This document shows positions 26,185 through 34,261 of a stretch of DNA of 64,000 bases, piece by piece. Below the pieces are notes generated by a model. The model was not told where the DNA came from. It did not search any database and saw only the letters and a list, made by a program, of their open reading frames with translations. Within the stretch, counting starts at the first letter, position 1, and every line of letters begins with the position of its first letter. The stretch covers positions 166,777 to 230,776 of the forward strand of contig NZ_CAIT01000006.1 of assembly GCF_000296815.2 (NCBI RefSeq), in the 5' to 3' direction. Position numbers and translations under genes: made by a program. The DNA comes from Fibrisoma limi BUZ 3. Lineage in GTDB: Bacteria > Bacteroidota > Bacteroidia > Cytophagales > Spirosomataceae.

Positions 26185-26574
26185 ATGAGATTCATTTCAA
26201 CCCGGGCACACGGTGTCCTCGACTATCTGAGCGGGCTGCTCATTCTGGGTTCGCCCTGGATTTTTGGTTTTGCAACGGGTGGCCCGGCGCAGTGGGTACC
26301 TGTCATTGTGGGGGCCATGATACTGCTGATGTCAATCATGACCAACTACGAAGCCGGGATGGTTAAAGCTATTCCGATGCCAGCGCACTTGACGATGGAC
26401 GTACTGGCTGGTGTTGTGCTGGCGGCTTCGCCCTGGATTTTTGATTTTGACGAGCTGGTTTACCTACCTCATGTAATCTTTGGAATACTGGAAATTGGAG
26501 CCGGCCTGTTTACCGAGCGGGTGCCGTACCAACGGGGTGAGCATCAGCGGGGCGAAATACGCGGAGCTCACTAA
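26185..26574 (+). CDS. SPW-repeat membrane protein
   Basis: 129 residues with four membrane segments and two SPW repeats, GSPWIFGF and ASPWIFDF, one in each half. The opening RFISTRAHGVLDYLSGLLIL is typical. These small integral membrane proteins are widespread; their role is unknown. A terminator follows at 26597-26630. Confidence 0.9.
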   Translation: MRFISTRAHGVLDYLSGLLILGSPWIFGFATGGPAQWVPVIVGAMILLMSIMTNYEAGMVKAIPMPAHLTMDVLAGVVLAASPWIFDFDELVYLPHVIFGILEIGAGLFTERVPYQRGEHQRGEIRGAH

Positions 26575-26596
26575 CGCATAACTAATGGGTAATCGT

Positions 26597-26630
26597 GGCC
26601 GGGATCAGGACTAGCGTCTGCGTCCCGGCC
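26597..26630 (+). terminator. Intrinsic terminator after SPW gene
   Basis: 8-bp G/C stem GGCCGGGA (26597-26604) with TCCCGGCC (26623-26630), followed immediately by TTTTTTAT. Confidence 0.85.
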
Positions 26631-26634
26631 TTTT

Positions 26635-27360
26635 TTATGCCAGAAACGACCGTAGCGTGAGTGCATTCCGGACGGCATTGCCGCCACCGTCGTTGTTGAA
26701 ATAGACGTACACGTCTTTGCCGCTTGCCTGCCACTCCCGGATGCGGTCGGCCCACCAGCGAAGATCGTTGTCGGAGTAGGAGCCGCCGTACAGATAGTGA
26801 GTGTCGGGTCCATGCATCCGGACGTACACGAAAGAAGCGGTGGCCCGTAGCACGCAGGGCAGATTGGCTCCACTCATGACGCAATAGGCGACCTGGTGCT
26901 GTTCGAGCAAGGAAAAAATAGCATCGTCGTGCCAACTCGGATGCCGGAACTCGACGGCGGTTTGAATCCAGGGCGGCATCTGTTGCAGAAAATACGCCAG
27001 CCGATCGTAGTTGATCGTAAAGCGGGGCGACAACTGCACCAGCAGAACGGCCCGCTTATCGCTCAGGGCGTGCCAGCCATCCTTGATGCGTTCGATCCAC
27101 CGCTCCGGTTTGCTCAGGTTACCGTAGTGCGTCAGCCACCGGGGCGCTTTGGCGCACATGAGAAACCCTTCGGGTAGCCGGGCCTGCCAACCGGCAAAAA
27201 CCGTTGAGTTAGGCCAGCGGTAGTAGCTGTAGTTTAGTTCGACCGTTCGGAACTGGTGCAGGTAATAGTCCAGCCGCCGGGAAACAGGGGTTGGTGCGGG
27301 ATACAGAACCCCCTGCCAGTGGTCGTAGCTCCAGCCGGAGGTGCCGATATGAACGCTCAT
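26635..27360 (-). CDS. DUF72 (YecE-like) protein
   Basis: 241 residues, a TIM-barrel-like family. Its marks are the N-terminal IGTSGWSYDHW, TVELNYSYYRWP, LLVQLSPRFTINYDRL, TAVEFRHPSWH, VYVRMHGPD and the C-terminal VYVYFNNDGGGNAVRNAL. The function of YecE/DUF72 proteins is not established. Full length, single gene; its stop overlaps the T-run of the terminator of the convergent SPW gene. Confidence 0.94.
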   Translation of the reverse strand: MSVHIGTSGWSYDHWQGVLYPAPTPVSRRLDYYLHQFRTVELNYSYYRWPNSTVFAGWQARLPEGFLMCAKAPRWLTHYGNLSKPERWIERIKDGWHALSDKRAVLLVQLSPRFTINYDRLAYFLQQMPPWIQTAVEFRHPSWHDDAIFSLLEQHQVAYCVMSGANLPCVLRATASFVYVRMHGPDTHYLYGGSYSDNDLRWWADRIREWQASGKDVYVYFNNDGGGNAVRNALTLRSFLA

Positions 27361-27436
27361 CGGAATACGTCGTTAGCTTCGTTGAGGTTAACTACCTCGG
27401 CCGGCATTCGGTTGTAGCGCCTTCTGAACGGCTACG

Positions 27437-28942
27437 TCATCTGATCGAATCCTGTGTCCGAAGTACGGCGGTCAGCGTTGCCACGGCTGTTTCCAACTGG
27501 TCTTTTGTGAACGCCGAGTAGCCAAGTAGCAAAGCAGGTGGTTGCCGGTGGGCAAGGGTGTAGTTGGCTAAGGGCGGAGCCGTTACGCCCCGCGTTGCCA
27601 GCTCGCTGGATACGGTACGATCGTCGAGGTGGGTTGGGAGCCAGGCTACTAGGTGCATACCCGCATCGGACGCCGACGTGTGGCACTGATCCGGTACGGT
27701 CTGCAAAGCTTCCAGCAGCCACGTCTGTTTGGTTTTGTACAGTTGCCGCATACGCCGGATATGGCGTTGAAAATGACCTTCCTGAATAAATCTCGCCAGG
27801 ATCATCTGTTCGACGACTGGGTTTTGCCGATCCAGCAGCGCTTTGGCGCGGATAAACAGCCGGGCCGTCGACGCATCGGGCAGAATAATGTAGCCAATCC
27901 GAAGAGCCGGGAACAGCGTTTTGCTGAACGTACCGATGTATACTACCCGACCGGCCTGATCCAGCCCCTGCAGCGACGGCAGCGGTCGGCCCGAATACCG
28001 CAGCTCGCTGTCGTAATCATCCTCAATGATCCAGCCTTCGTGCTGAGCAGCCCAGTCGAGCAGTCGTTTACGGGTGGGGTAGGGTAGGGTGCCTCCCAAC
28101 GGATACTGATGCGAGGGCGTCAGGTAAACGACCCGGGCATTAGGGTGATGTTGGAGGGCGTAATCGAGATCGAAGCCGGCCGGACCCGTCGGTACGGGGC
28201 AGGGTATCCCACCTGCCGCCCGCAGGCAGGCTACAGCACCCTGGTAGCCCGGGTCTTCCATCCAGAACGGATCGCCCGGTTGCAGCAGCAGCGACCCGGC
28301 CAGGTAGAGCGCCTGTTGGGTACCCTGCACAATCACCACCTGTTCGGCCGTACACCGCACGGCCCGGTTCACCTGCACGTGTTCGGCAATGGCTTCGCGC
28401 AGGGGCCAGTAACCACCGGCATCGTCGTAGCCCAGGTGCTGGATGTGCAGCCCGCGGTAAACCTGCATGGCGAGGTTACTCCAGATCGAAAACGGAAAAT
28501 CGCGGTACGACGGTACCGATACCTGAAAGGGCTGGATGGCTTCCCGATCAACACTACACCCTGAAATCAGCTCATCCGAGGCCCGCCGGAGCAAACTGTA
28601 GGTTGTCAGTTCGGCTCGTTTTGATTGCGGGCGGCTGGCTTTCGCGGCCGGGCGAATCGGCAAATCGTCCGACCGGCAGGCGGCTACGTAGGTGCCTGCG
28701 CCGGTTTTTGAGCACAGATACCCCTCCAGAATCAACTGCTCAAAGGCCAGCAGCACTACGTTTCGCGAGATACCCCAGTCGCCCGCCAGCACGCGCGTGG
28801 CCGGTAGCCGGTAGTTCGCTTTGAGCCGACCGTCGCCGATGGCTTCGCGGATGAATGTGTAGATCTGCTGGTGCAAAGGTGTGGGGCTGCTGCGGTCCAG
28901 TTGCAAGCCGGGCAGGTCGATTTGTGGGGTACTCTTACTCAT
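27437..28942 (-). CDS. MocR-type regulator (GntR winged helix plus aminotransferase-like domain)
   Basis: About 501 residues from MSKSTPQIDLPGLQLDRSSP (28942). The GntR wHTH covers about residues 20-85 (PLHQQIYTFIREAI, LPATRVLAGDWGISRNVVLL). A fold-type I aminotransferase domain follows, with EDPGYQG, ASRP-like YDSELRYSGRPL and the PLP lysine in GTFSKTLFPALRIGYI. MocR proteins sense PLP or an amino-acid-PLP adduct and often regulate a divergent gene. Direct repeats upstream (28991-29027) look like its operator. Confidence 0.93.
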   Translation of the reverse strand: MSKSTPQIDLPGLQLDRSSPTPLHQQIYTFIREAIGDGRLKANYRLPATRVLAGDWGISRNVVLLAFEQLILEGYLCSKTGAGTYVAACRSDDLPIRPAAKASRPQSKRAELTTYSLLRRASDELISGCSVDREAIQPFQVSVPSYRDFPFSIWSNLAMQVYRGLHIQHLGYDDAGGYWPLREAIAEHVQVNRAVRCTAEQVVIVQGTQQALYLAGSLLLQPGDPFWMEDPGYQGAVACLRAAGGIPCPVPTGPAGFDLDYALQHHPNARVVYLTPSHQYPLGGTLPYPTRKRLLDWAAQHEGWIIEDDYDSELRYSGRPLPSLQGLDQAGRVVYIGTFSKTLFPALRIGYIILPDASTARLFIRAKALLDRQNPVVEQMILARFIQEGHFQRHIRRMRQLYKTKQTWLLEALQTVPDQCHTSASDAGMHLVAWLPTHLDDRTVSSELATRGVTAPPLANYTLAHRQPPALLLGYSAFTKDQLETAVATLTAVLRTQDSIR

Positions 28943-28990
28943 GGCTGACAGTTTGCTGTTAAGGCAGGACAAGGTACAAATTTCAGACAA

Positions 28991-29027
28991 AATGGCCCTG
29001 TCAACTTGTGAAATAATGGCTCTTTCA
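28991..29027. promoter_or_regulatory. Candidate MocR operator (tandem direct repeats)
   Basis: AATGGCCCTGTCA at 28991-29003 and AATGGCTCTTTCA at 29015-29027 are near-identical direct repeats with a 24-base period, just upstream of the MocR gene. MocR regulators such as GabR and PdxR bind direct repeats, so this is a natural autoregulatory site. Confidence 0.6.
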
Positions 29028-29134
29028 GGGTGGCCAATGTTCGGGTACATTTGTTCAGAAATCATGGCGAAGAGAAGATGATTGTACCCGCTAAACTCCG
29101 CAACAATCGGGTCGGGGACCCAGTCCGGCTGCGG

Positions 29135-29142
29135 TACTTTTG
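29135..29142 (+). promoter_or_regulatory. Candidate -7 element
   Basis: TACTTTTG fits TAnnTTTG and is 54 bases upstream of the gene at 29196. Another TAnnTTTG (TACATTTG) is at 29046-29053. No -33 match was identified for either. Confidence 0.35.
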
Positions 29143-29195
29143 TATTGATTTACAGTCCTGATTCAACCAACCAGTTTCACTAAACAACAATACGT

Positions 29196-29699
29196 ATGAA
29201 CCAATTTTCTACATGTTTTACAACCGGTTTGCATTACCTGTCGCTTGTGCTGGGGTGGCTGCTCCTGCTGGCTAAACCAGTAGCATCTGTGCATGCCCAG
29301 GCGGCCGATACGGAGGGGTTCGTGGCGGTAAATACTGAACTCCCCGCCCGTACGAATCCAGACTACGCCCCAAAGGCTGCTGTGCCGCTCGTGCTGCTCG
29401 ATCAGTCCGATCTGCACATCAGTTTGTATCCCGACAAAAACCCGCTCCGGCTTAAACTCCTGATTGGTAACCGGACGGGTTACAAGTTGACAATGAGGCT
29501 GGAAACGAATCAGCACGAATCGCTCTACTTCGAAAAGCTGGGGGCTGACTGGGCCTGGCGACTGCTCAACATGGAAGATATGCCCGAAGGTCGCTATACG
29601 TTGAAGGTACAGGCCGGACCACACCGGGTCATTCGGGAGTTTGTGATTGGTACACCCCGACCGGTGGGGCCACCGCTGGGACCGAAGATTCTGTTTTAA
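29196..29699 (+). CDS. Secreted protein of unknown function
   Basis: 167 residues. The N-terminus has a long hydrophobic signal (LSLVLGWLLLLAKPVASVHA) with a likely signal-peptidase I site near VHAQA. The mature part looks all-beta (LRLKLLIGNRTGYKLTMRLE, YTLKVQAGPHRVIREFVIG) and resembles a short Ig-like sandwich. It is divergent from the MocR gene and so a candidate target. A terminator follows. No named family recognised. Confidence 0.7.
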   Translation: MNQFSTCFTTGLHYLSLVLGWLLLLAKPVASVHAQAADTEGFVAVNTELPARTNPDYAPKAAVPLVLLDQSDLHISLYPDKNPLRLKLLIGNRTGYKLTMRLETNQHESLYFEKLGADWAWRLLNMEDMPEGRYTLKVQAGPHRVIREFVIGTPRPVGPPLGPKILF

Positions 29700-29702
29700 T
29701 CA

Positions 29703-29730
29703 AAAAGCCGAGACATACATCTCGGCTTTT
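29703..29730 (+). terminator. Intrinsic terminator
   Basis: 11-bp stem AAAAGCCGAGA (29703-29713) with TCTCGGCTTTT (29720-29730), 6-base loop and a T-run, directly after the gene at 29196-29699. Confidence 0.9.
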
Positions 29731-29935
29731 TTAATGAGTGGCGGAAAAGGCGATAAAAGAGCCGTTTCGTAAGTCGTTATTTATCACTGTTATAATTTCT
29801 GCTTTATTGCCCTGGCTTAAGAAGCTGTCACCTTGCGAAATCATGAAACGCCGTCTGTTTATTCAATCCTCTGAATAAACTCTTATTTACGACTCATCTC
29901 ACTACACCATTAACGAAAGCGGGTTCTAACTGATC

Positions 29936-30334
29936 ATGAACAATAGCCTTTTTGCCCTCCTGCTTGTAGCCGCCTGTCAGCCTTCTACCGATGCTACCCA
30001 CCGTCTCCCAGCGGATCTGACCATTGTTAATCCCGTATGGACCAGGTCAGATCCTCAACACATATACGATGAAATTGAAGTCAGTGAACACGATTTTACC
30101 ATCAGGAACGCTTCGGATACCTTTACGTACAATCGAATTATAGTCAGACTCAGTTACTTTGACAAGCAGCACCGGCTGTTACATGAGCAACTGTCGAAAA
30201 TAACCCATCCGGTCAGGCCTCATGGAGCCTACCGGGTAAAAGGCCTGAGCGGAGGGAATGTCAAACCCGGCACTGAATCGGCCAGGGTTGAACTGGTCGA
30301 AGCAACCCGCGAACGCCAGCCTGTTAGTGACTGA
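29936..30334 (+). CDS. Small putative lipoprotein
   Basis: 132 residues. A short signal sequence MNNSLFALLLVAAC offers a lipobox (LVAAC, cysteine 14). The mature domain (FTIRNASDTFTYNRIIVRLS, YFDKQHRLLHEQ) looks like a FxLYD/DUF-type beta sandwich of the sort often found on Bacteroidota lipoproteins. No specific function. Confidence 0.65.
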   Translation: MNNSLFALLLVAACQPSTDATHRLPADLTIVNPVWTRSDPQHIYDEIEVSEHDFTIRNASDTFTYNRIIVRLSYFDKQHRLLHEQLSKITHPVRPHGAYRVKGLSGGNVKPGTESARVELVEATRERQPVSD

Positions 30335-30394
30335 TAACGAGACCATAGCCACAAGTCATGCGTAGCTGGCTCATGGTTGGTCTCGTCAAAAAAG

Positions 30395-30910
30395 CTAATA
30401 CCCTCGCAGGACTCGGGCCGTTACCAACAGTTGGCCAACGTGCCGCTGCGTATGTTCGGCGGCATGGAACAGCAAGCCCAGTACGGTCGACGGTAATTGT
30501 GCCCGGCCGACACCCCGTGGTTCGGTCAGAGTCGACTCGTCGGTGGTGCGCAACTGGTTGAGCGCCGTATCAATCTGCCGGTTGAATCGATTGACCAGTA
30601 CGTCGACGGTTAATGTGTTGCCTTTGGGGTGCCCTTCTTCCGACAGCCGGGCCAACTGATCGGTGGTCAGTGATTTGCCCCGGGCATAGGTGAAGAGCCG
30701 GTCAAGAACGCCGGTGAGGTGTTGCAGATGAAAACCAACCGAAGCCACACCGGCCGGGCGGTTCCATAACAAAACGTCGGGGAAGTCGCTCATGAGGGCG
30801 TTCACTTCCTCGCGGGCCTGTAGCAGGGCGTGTGCAACCGGCTGTAATACGGGCGGAATATCGGGAAGCGCCCCGCGCAGCCAGACTTCCGGCAAAGTGG
30901 TCTGTTCCAT
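30395..30910 (-). CDS. DinB-family protein
   Basis: 171 residues with the DinB/YfiT four-helix bundle and its three metal-binding histidines: in VGFHLQHLTGVLDRLF and in HAAEHTQRHVGQLL. Family members include metal-dependent thiol transferases (bacillithiol- or mycothiol-dependent) and DNA-damage-inducible proteins; the role here is unknown. Confidence 0.88.
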   Translation of the reverse strand: MEQTTLPEVWLRGALPDIPPVLQPVAHALLQAREEVNALMSDFPDVLLWNRPAGVASVGFHLQHLTGVLDRLFTYARGKSLTTDQLARLSEEGHPKGNTLTVDVLVNRFNRQIDTALNQLRTTDESTLTEPRGVGRAQLPSTVLGLLFHAAEHTQRHVGQLLVTARVLRGY

Positions 30911-31090
30911 AGTTACTCAACAACAGCGTCGGAAGCCGAATCGGTTTCGTAACGGGTTCCCGAATGCTGGTATCTACACAAGCGTAACACGTTTGGAACC
31001 CGAATAGTGAAGTCGAAGGCCGGATTTGTAAAAATTTAATGGGAGGAATATTGTAGGCTCACTACGGCACCGGAGCTACGTTGAAAAAGC

Positions 31091-31130
31091 GAATGGCGTC
31101 GACAGGCTATTAACCCGACCGACGCCATTC
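31091..31130 (-). terminator. Intrinsic terminator after DUF1080 gene
   Basis: 11-bp stem GAATGGCGTCG (31091-31101) with CGACGCCATTC (31120-31130), 18-base loop, followed on the minus strand by GCTTTTTC. Confidence 0.75.
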
Positions 31131-31148
31131 GGATGTCTGAACCACTAC

Positions 31149-31745
31149 TTACAGCTCTTTCAGCATCAGTTTCCGCCAGCGTACTTTGATACCGCCCCCG
31201 TCGTGAATCTGGAGGGCAACCGAACCGTTGGCCTGGCCGATTTTTTCATCGTGCATGTCGACCATCTGCTGGCCGTTCAGGTACGTCTGCACATGGTCGC
31301 CTTCTACGCGGATGCGGAGGGTGTTCCACTCGCTTGGTTTCAGGATGTTTTCTTTCTCGTCGGGAATTTGCACCAGCCAGCCGCGACCGTACGATTCGTA
31401 AATGCCGCCGGTGTCGTGGTTGGGCGGGGCCACTTCCACCTGCCAGCCACTGATTTTGGTACCTTCGATGCTCGACCGGAAAAAGACCCCGCTGTTGCCG
31501 TTGGCTTCCTGCTTGAATTGCAGCGACAGATCGAAATTTTTGTAGGGCTTATCGGTAGCCAGGTAGCCGTAGCCTTTGTCGGGGCCGCTTTCGCAGATAA
31601 GTTCACCGTTATCGACGTACCATTTTTCGGTGCCGTAAATCTTCCAGCCGGTCAGGTCTTTGCCGTTGAACAATTTAACCGTTTTGGTCGGGGCCGTGAA
31701 GGCCAGGGTCGCAACGACGGAGGCTAGCGCAATAAAGCGTTTCAT
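31149..31745 (-). CDS. DUF1080 (3-keto-disaccharide hydrolase-like) secreted protein
   Basis: 198 residues with an N-terminal signal peptide (KRFIALASVVATLAF). It is a single DUF1080/LamG-like jelly roll: FNGKDLTGWKIYGTEKWYVD, YKNFDLSLQFKQEANGNSGV and WNTLRIRVEGDHVQTYLNGQ. Proteins of this family act on 3-keto-glycosides in the periplasm or serve as carbohydrate-binding partners, commonly with Gfo/Idh/MocA enzymes such as the one at 37361. A terminator lies downstream. Confidence 0.92.
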   Translation of the reverse strand: MKRFIALASVVATLAFTAPTKTVKLFNGKDLTGWKIYGTEKWYVDNGELICESGPDKGYGYLATDKPYKNFDLSLQFKQEANGNSGVFFRSSIEGTKISGWQVEVAPPNHDTGGIYESYGRGWLVQIPDEKENILKPSEWNTLRIRVEGDHVQTYLNGQQMVDMHDEKIGQANGSVALQIHDGGGIKVRWRKLMLKEL

Positions 31746-31870
31746 AAGGTCGGGAAATTAATCAAGAATGAGGGAGCTAAATTGGTAGGAGAAAGGCAAA
31801 AATCCTAAACCTGATCTAACCACAGGCTATGTAATTGGCTGAGCAGCCAACAAAAAAGCGGTAAATGTGC

Positions 31871-31986
31871 TTAAACGCAGAGGTAGCTAAAAAGGAACGC
31901 AGAAAACGCAAAGGCGAAGACATTCGAGACTTATTTCCGCAATTCATCTGCGATCTCTGCGCAGCCTCGGCTACCTCTGCGTTTAA
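31871..31986. repeat. Long-range inverted repeat with AACGCAGAGGTAGC arms
   Basis: TTAAACGCAGAGGTAGC at 31871-31887 is the exact reverse complement of 31970-31986. The interior contains further CGCAG/CTGCG blocks (GAACGCAGAAAACGCAAAGG; ATCTGCGATCTCTGCGCAGC), so the whole 116 bases can fold into a long hairpin. AACGCAGAG-type intergenic repeats recur in Bacteroidota genomes. It ends 20 bases before the SDR start. Confidence 0.75.
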
Positions 31987-32006
31987 AACACAACATTCAC
32001 TCAACA

Positions 32007-32804
32007 ATGGCACAGCAGGCACAGGAATTAGCCGGCAAAGTAGCGCTGATTACCGGCGCTGGTTCGGGAATTGGCAAGGCGGCCGCCCTTTTGTTCGGGC
32101 AGGAAGGCGCTAAAGTAGCGGCATTAAGCCGTACTGAAGACGAGGTGCAGGAAACCGTTAGTCAGATTCAGCAGAGCGGGGGCGAAGCTATAGCCCTGGT
32201 GGCCGATGTATCGCAGGTAGCGGATATGCAGCAGGCCTTTCAGCGCATCGAAAGCCAATGGGGACGCCTGGACATCGTTTTTGCCAATGCCGGGATCAAC
32301 GGGGTCTGGGCACCCATCGAAGAACTTGAACCCGACGAGTGGGACAAGACGATCAATGTCAACCTGCGCGGCACGTTCCTGACGGTGAAATACGCCATTC
32401 CGCTGCTGAAACGGCAGGGTGGTTCGGTCATCGTTACATCGTCTGTGAACGGAACACGGATCTTCAGCAACACCGGCGCTACGGCCTATTCGAGCACCAA
32501 AGCAGCTCAGGTCGCTTTTACTAAAATGGCTGCTCTGGAATTGGCCAAGCATCGCATTCGGGTAAACGTAATCTGCCCCGGCGCCATCGAAACGGCCATC
32601 GAAGAAAGCACCGAAAAGCGTGACATCGAGCAGGCAAAAGAACCCGTGGAATTTCCGGAAGGCAAGATTCCACTCACCGACGGCAAACCCGGCAAAAGCG
32701 ATCAGGTAGCCGATCTGGCCCTGTTTCTGGCGTCGGATCGGTCGAGCCATATCACCGGAACGCCGGTGTGGATCGATGGAGCCGAGTCTTTGCTGATGGG
32801 ATAG
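32007..32804 (+). CDS. Short-chain dehydrogenase/reductase
   Basis: 265 residues, classical SDR. NAD(P)-binding TGAGSGIG, NAG motif (FANAGIN), catalytic serine in IVTSSVNG and YSSTK (YxxxK) are all in place, and RVNVICPGAIETAIEE completes the family pattern. It acts on an alcohol or ketone with NAD(P); substrate unknown. A long-range hairpin is immediately upstream, and a compact hairpin follows at 32870-32921. Confidence 0.95.
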   Translation: MAQQAQELAGKVALITGAGSGIGKAAALLFGQEGAKVAALSRTEDEVQETVSQIQQSGGEAIALVADVSQVADMQQAFQRIESQWGRLDIVFANAGINGVWAPIEELEPDEWDKTINVNLRGTFLTVKYAIPLLKRQGGSVIVTSSVNGTRIFSNTGATAYSSTKAAQVAFTKMAALELAKHRIRVNVICPGAIETAIEESTEKRDIEQAKEPVEFPEGKIPLTDGKPGKSDQVADLALFLASDRSSHITGTPVWIDGAESLLMG

Positions 32805-32869
32805 CCTGCCGCGAAGCGACAAACGGTACTTCGCCCTGCGTTGAGAACCCGTGTGTGATCATTAAAAAT

Positions 32870-32921
32870 CCCCAGCAACAGACAGGGCGATTCGCGCGAA
32901 TCACTTTGTTTGTTACTGGGG
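32870..32921. other. Compact two-part hairpin between convergent genes
   Basis: The outer arms CCCCAGCAACAGACA (32870-32884) and TGTTTGTTACTGGGG (32907-32921) pair over 15 positions with two G-U pairs. The inner sequence GATTCGCGCGAATC (32889-32902) is a perfect palindrome. It lies between the convergent SDR and azoreductase genes, and may be a bidirectional terminator (no strong T-run) or a structured RNA end. Confidence 0.6.
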
Positions 32922-32978
32922 CTCGTAGAAAGCCAGGACAGCCTTTGTAAGCGTATAGGTTGTCCGTAATGGATAATC

Positions 32979-33593
32979 TCAAACGGGCTGTAATAACTCA
33001 AGCTGCACGCTATTCAGGGCCTTTTCCAGGGCGCTCTCCTGCAAATCAGGTATTTTGATGCCCTCGGCCCGCACGAGGGTCACATCCGTCATGCCCAGAA
33101 AGCTCAGTACTGTTTTCAGGTAGGGAGCCGCAAAATCATTAGCAACTCCCGGTCCTTCCGAATAAACTCCCCCACTGGCAATAGCTAAGTACACTTTTTT
33201 CCCTTGCACAAGACCCTCCGGGCCGCTCGGGGTGTAACGAAAGGTAACTCGCGCACGGGTGATGTGGTCAATCCAGGCTTTGAGCGTAGACGGGATATTG
33301 AAGTTGTACATTGGGACGCCAATGATAAGAACGTCGGCTTCCAGTAATTCCCGGATTGCTTCATCGGAATGTCGTACGGCTGCCTGCTGAGCGGGCGAAT
33401 GCACTTCCGACGGTGTAAAAAAAGCCTCTAGAAGGTTCTCTCCCATATGTGGAAGCGGCTGGTTGGCTAAATCACGCACCCGCACGATGCTGTCCGGATA
33501 AGCAGCCTGTATTTTTTCGATCAGGCCATTGCCTAGCTTGATGCTGTACGATGCATCGCCACGGGGGCTGGAAACTACATGAAGAATATTCAT
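32979..33593 (-). CDS. azoR: FMN-dependent NADH-azoreductase
   Basis: 204 residues of flavodoxin-like fold. The N-terminal MNILHVVSSPRGDASYSIKL phosphate loop and the FMN motif VPMYNFNIPSTLKAWIDHIT with RVTFRYTPSGPEGLV are diagnostic for AzoR/AcpD. It reduces quinones and azo compounds by two-electron transfer, protecting from thiol and quinone stress. It is divergent from an HxlR regulator with likely operator sequences in between, the arrangement known for quinone-sensing systems such as YodB-AzoR1. Confidence 0.95.
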   Translation of the reverse strand: MNILHVVSSPRGDASYSIKLGNGLIEKIQAAYPDSIVRVRDLANQPLPHMGENLLEAFFTPSEVHSPAQQAAVRHSDEAIRELLEADVLIIGVPMYNFNIPSTLKAWIDHITRARVTFRYTPSGPEGLVQGKKVYLAIASGGVYSEGPGVANDFAAPYLKTVLSFLGMTDVTLVRAEGIKIPDLQESALEKALNSVQLELLQPV

Positions 33594-33662
33594 AAACTGG
33601 TCAGGTTGTTTGTTTCGACAAAACTACCTATGTTCGCTATTGAAAAGATAGCAGTTTCCTTA

Positions 33663-33688
33663 AGGATAGCGCTATCGTCAAGGATAGT
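33663..33688. promoter_or_regulatory. Candidate HxlR operator
   Basis: Contains the perfect palindrome GATAGCGCTATC (33665-33676), and AAGGATAG occurs twice in the same orientation (33663-33670 and 33681-33688). It lies in the 112-base gap between the divergent azoreductase and HxlR genes. Confidence 0.55.
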
Positions 33689-33705
33689 AGTCTTGTAATG
33701 CAGCT

Positions 33706-34074
33706 ATGGAAAAGTTGAGCGAACGATTGTCGCCGGAACACAACAAAACGGAATGCCGACGTAGCGTGAACGCCGTGCGTGACGCCCTCTACGTGCTGGG
33801 TGGTAAATGGAAGTTGCCCATTCTTGTGGTGCTGGAATATGGTCCTCAGCGCTTCACCGAAGTACAGCGACAGATTGAAGGCATTACCCCCAAGCTTTTA
33901 TCGAAAGAGCTTAAGGAGCTGGAGATGAATGGCTTTGTTACGCGTCGGGTGCAGCCGACAACGCCGGTCCTGATTGAGTATGAACTGACGGAATATGCCA
34001 CCTCCCTCCAGGGAATTTTTGCTGCGCTGCGGGATTGGGGCATACAGCACCAGGCCCGCGTACGGTCTCTCTAA
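33706..34074 (+). CDS. HxlR-family transcriptional regulator
   Basis: 122 residues. The winged helix starts at DALYVLGGKWKLPILVVLEY and continues with RFTEVQRQIEGITPKLLSKE and LEMNGFVTRRVQ. The conserved N-terminal cysteine (C17, TECRRSV), used for redox/quinone sensing in YodB/HypR relatives, is present. It most probably represses the divergent azoreductase gene and itself. Confidence 0.93.
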   Translation: MEKLSERLSPEHNKTECRRSVNAVRDALYVLGGKWKLPILVVLEYGPQRFTEVQRQIEGITPKLLSKELKELEMNGFVTRRVQPTTPVLIEYELTEYATSLQGIFAALRDWGIQHQARVRSL

Positions 34075-34261
34075 TTTCGTTGGAACGTAGTCTTGCGCTG
34101 GTTTCGACCGTATGTTGAAACGGTTATGAAAGCCGTTTCATCAGCGAAAAACTACGGCCAACGAATTCTCTACGCCGGTGCAGAGCTAACCGGGCGGCTC
34201 TCAGAAAAACATGTAAAGCATAGCGATAGGGATTCCGTGGCCCTATCGCTGAAAACCGCCA

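Noticed and set aside
31816..32113. Short open frames in the AACGCAGAGG repeat
   Set aside because: They are translations of an inverted repeat, running out of frame into the SDR gene.
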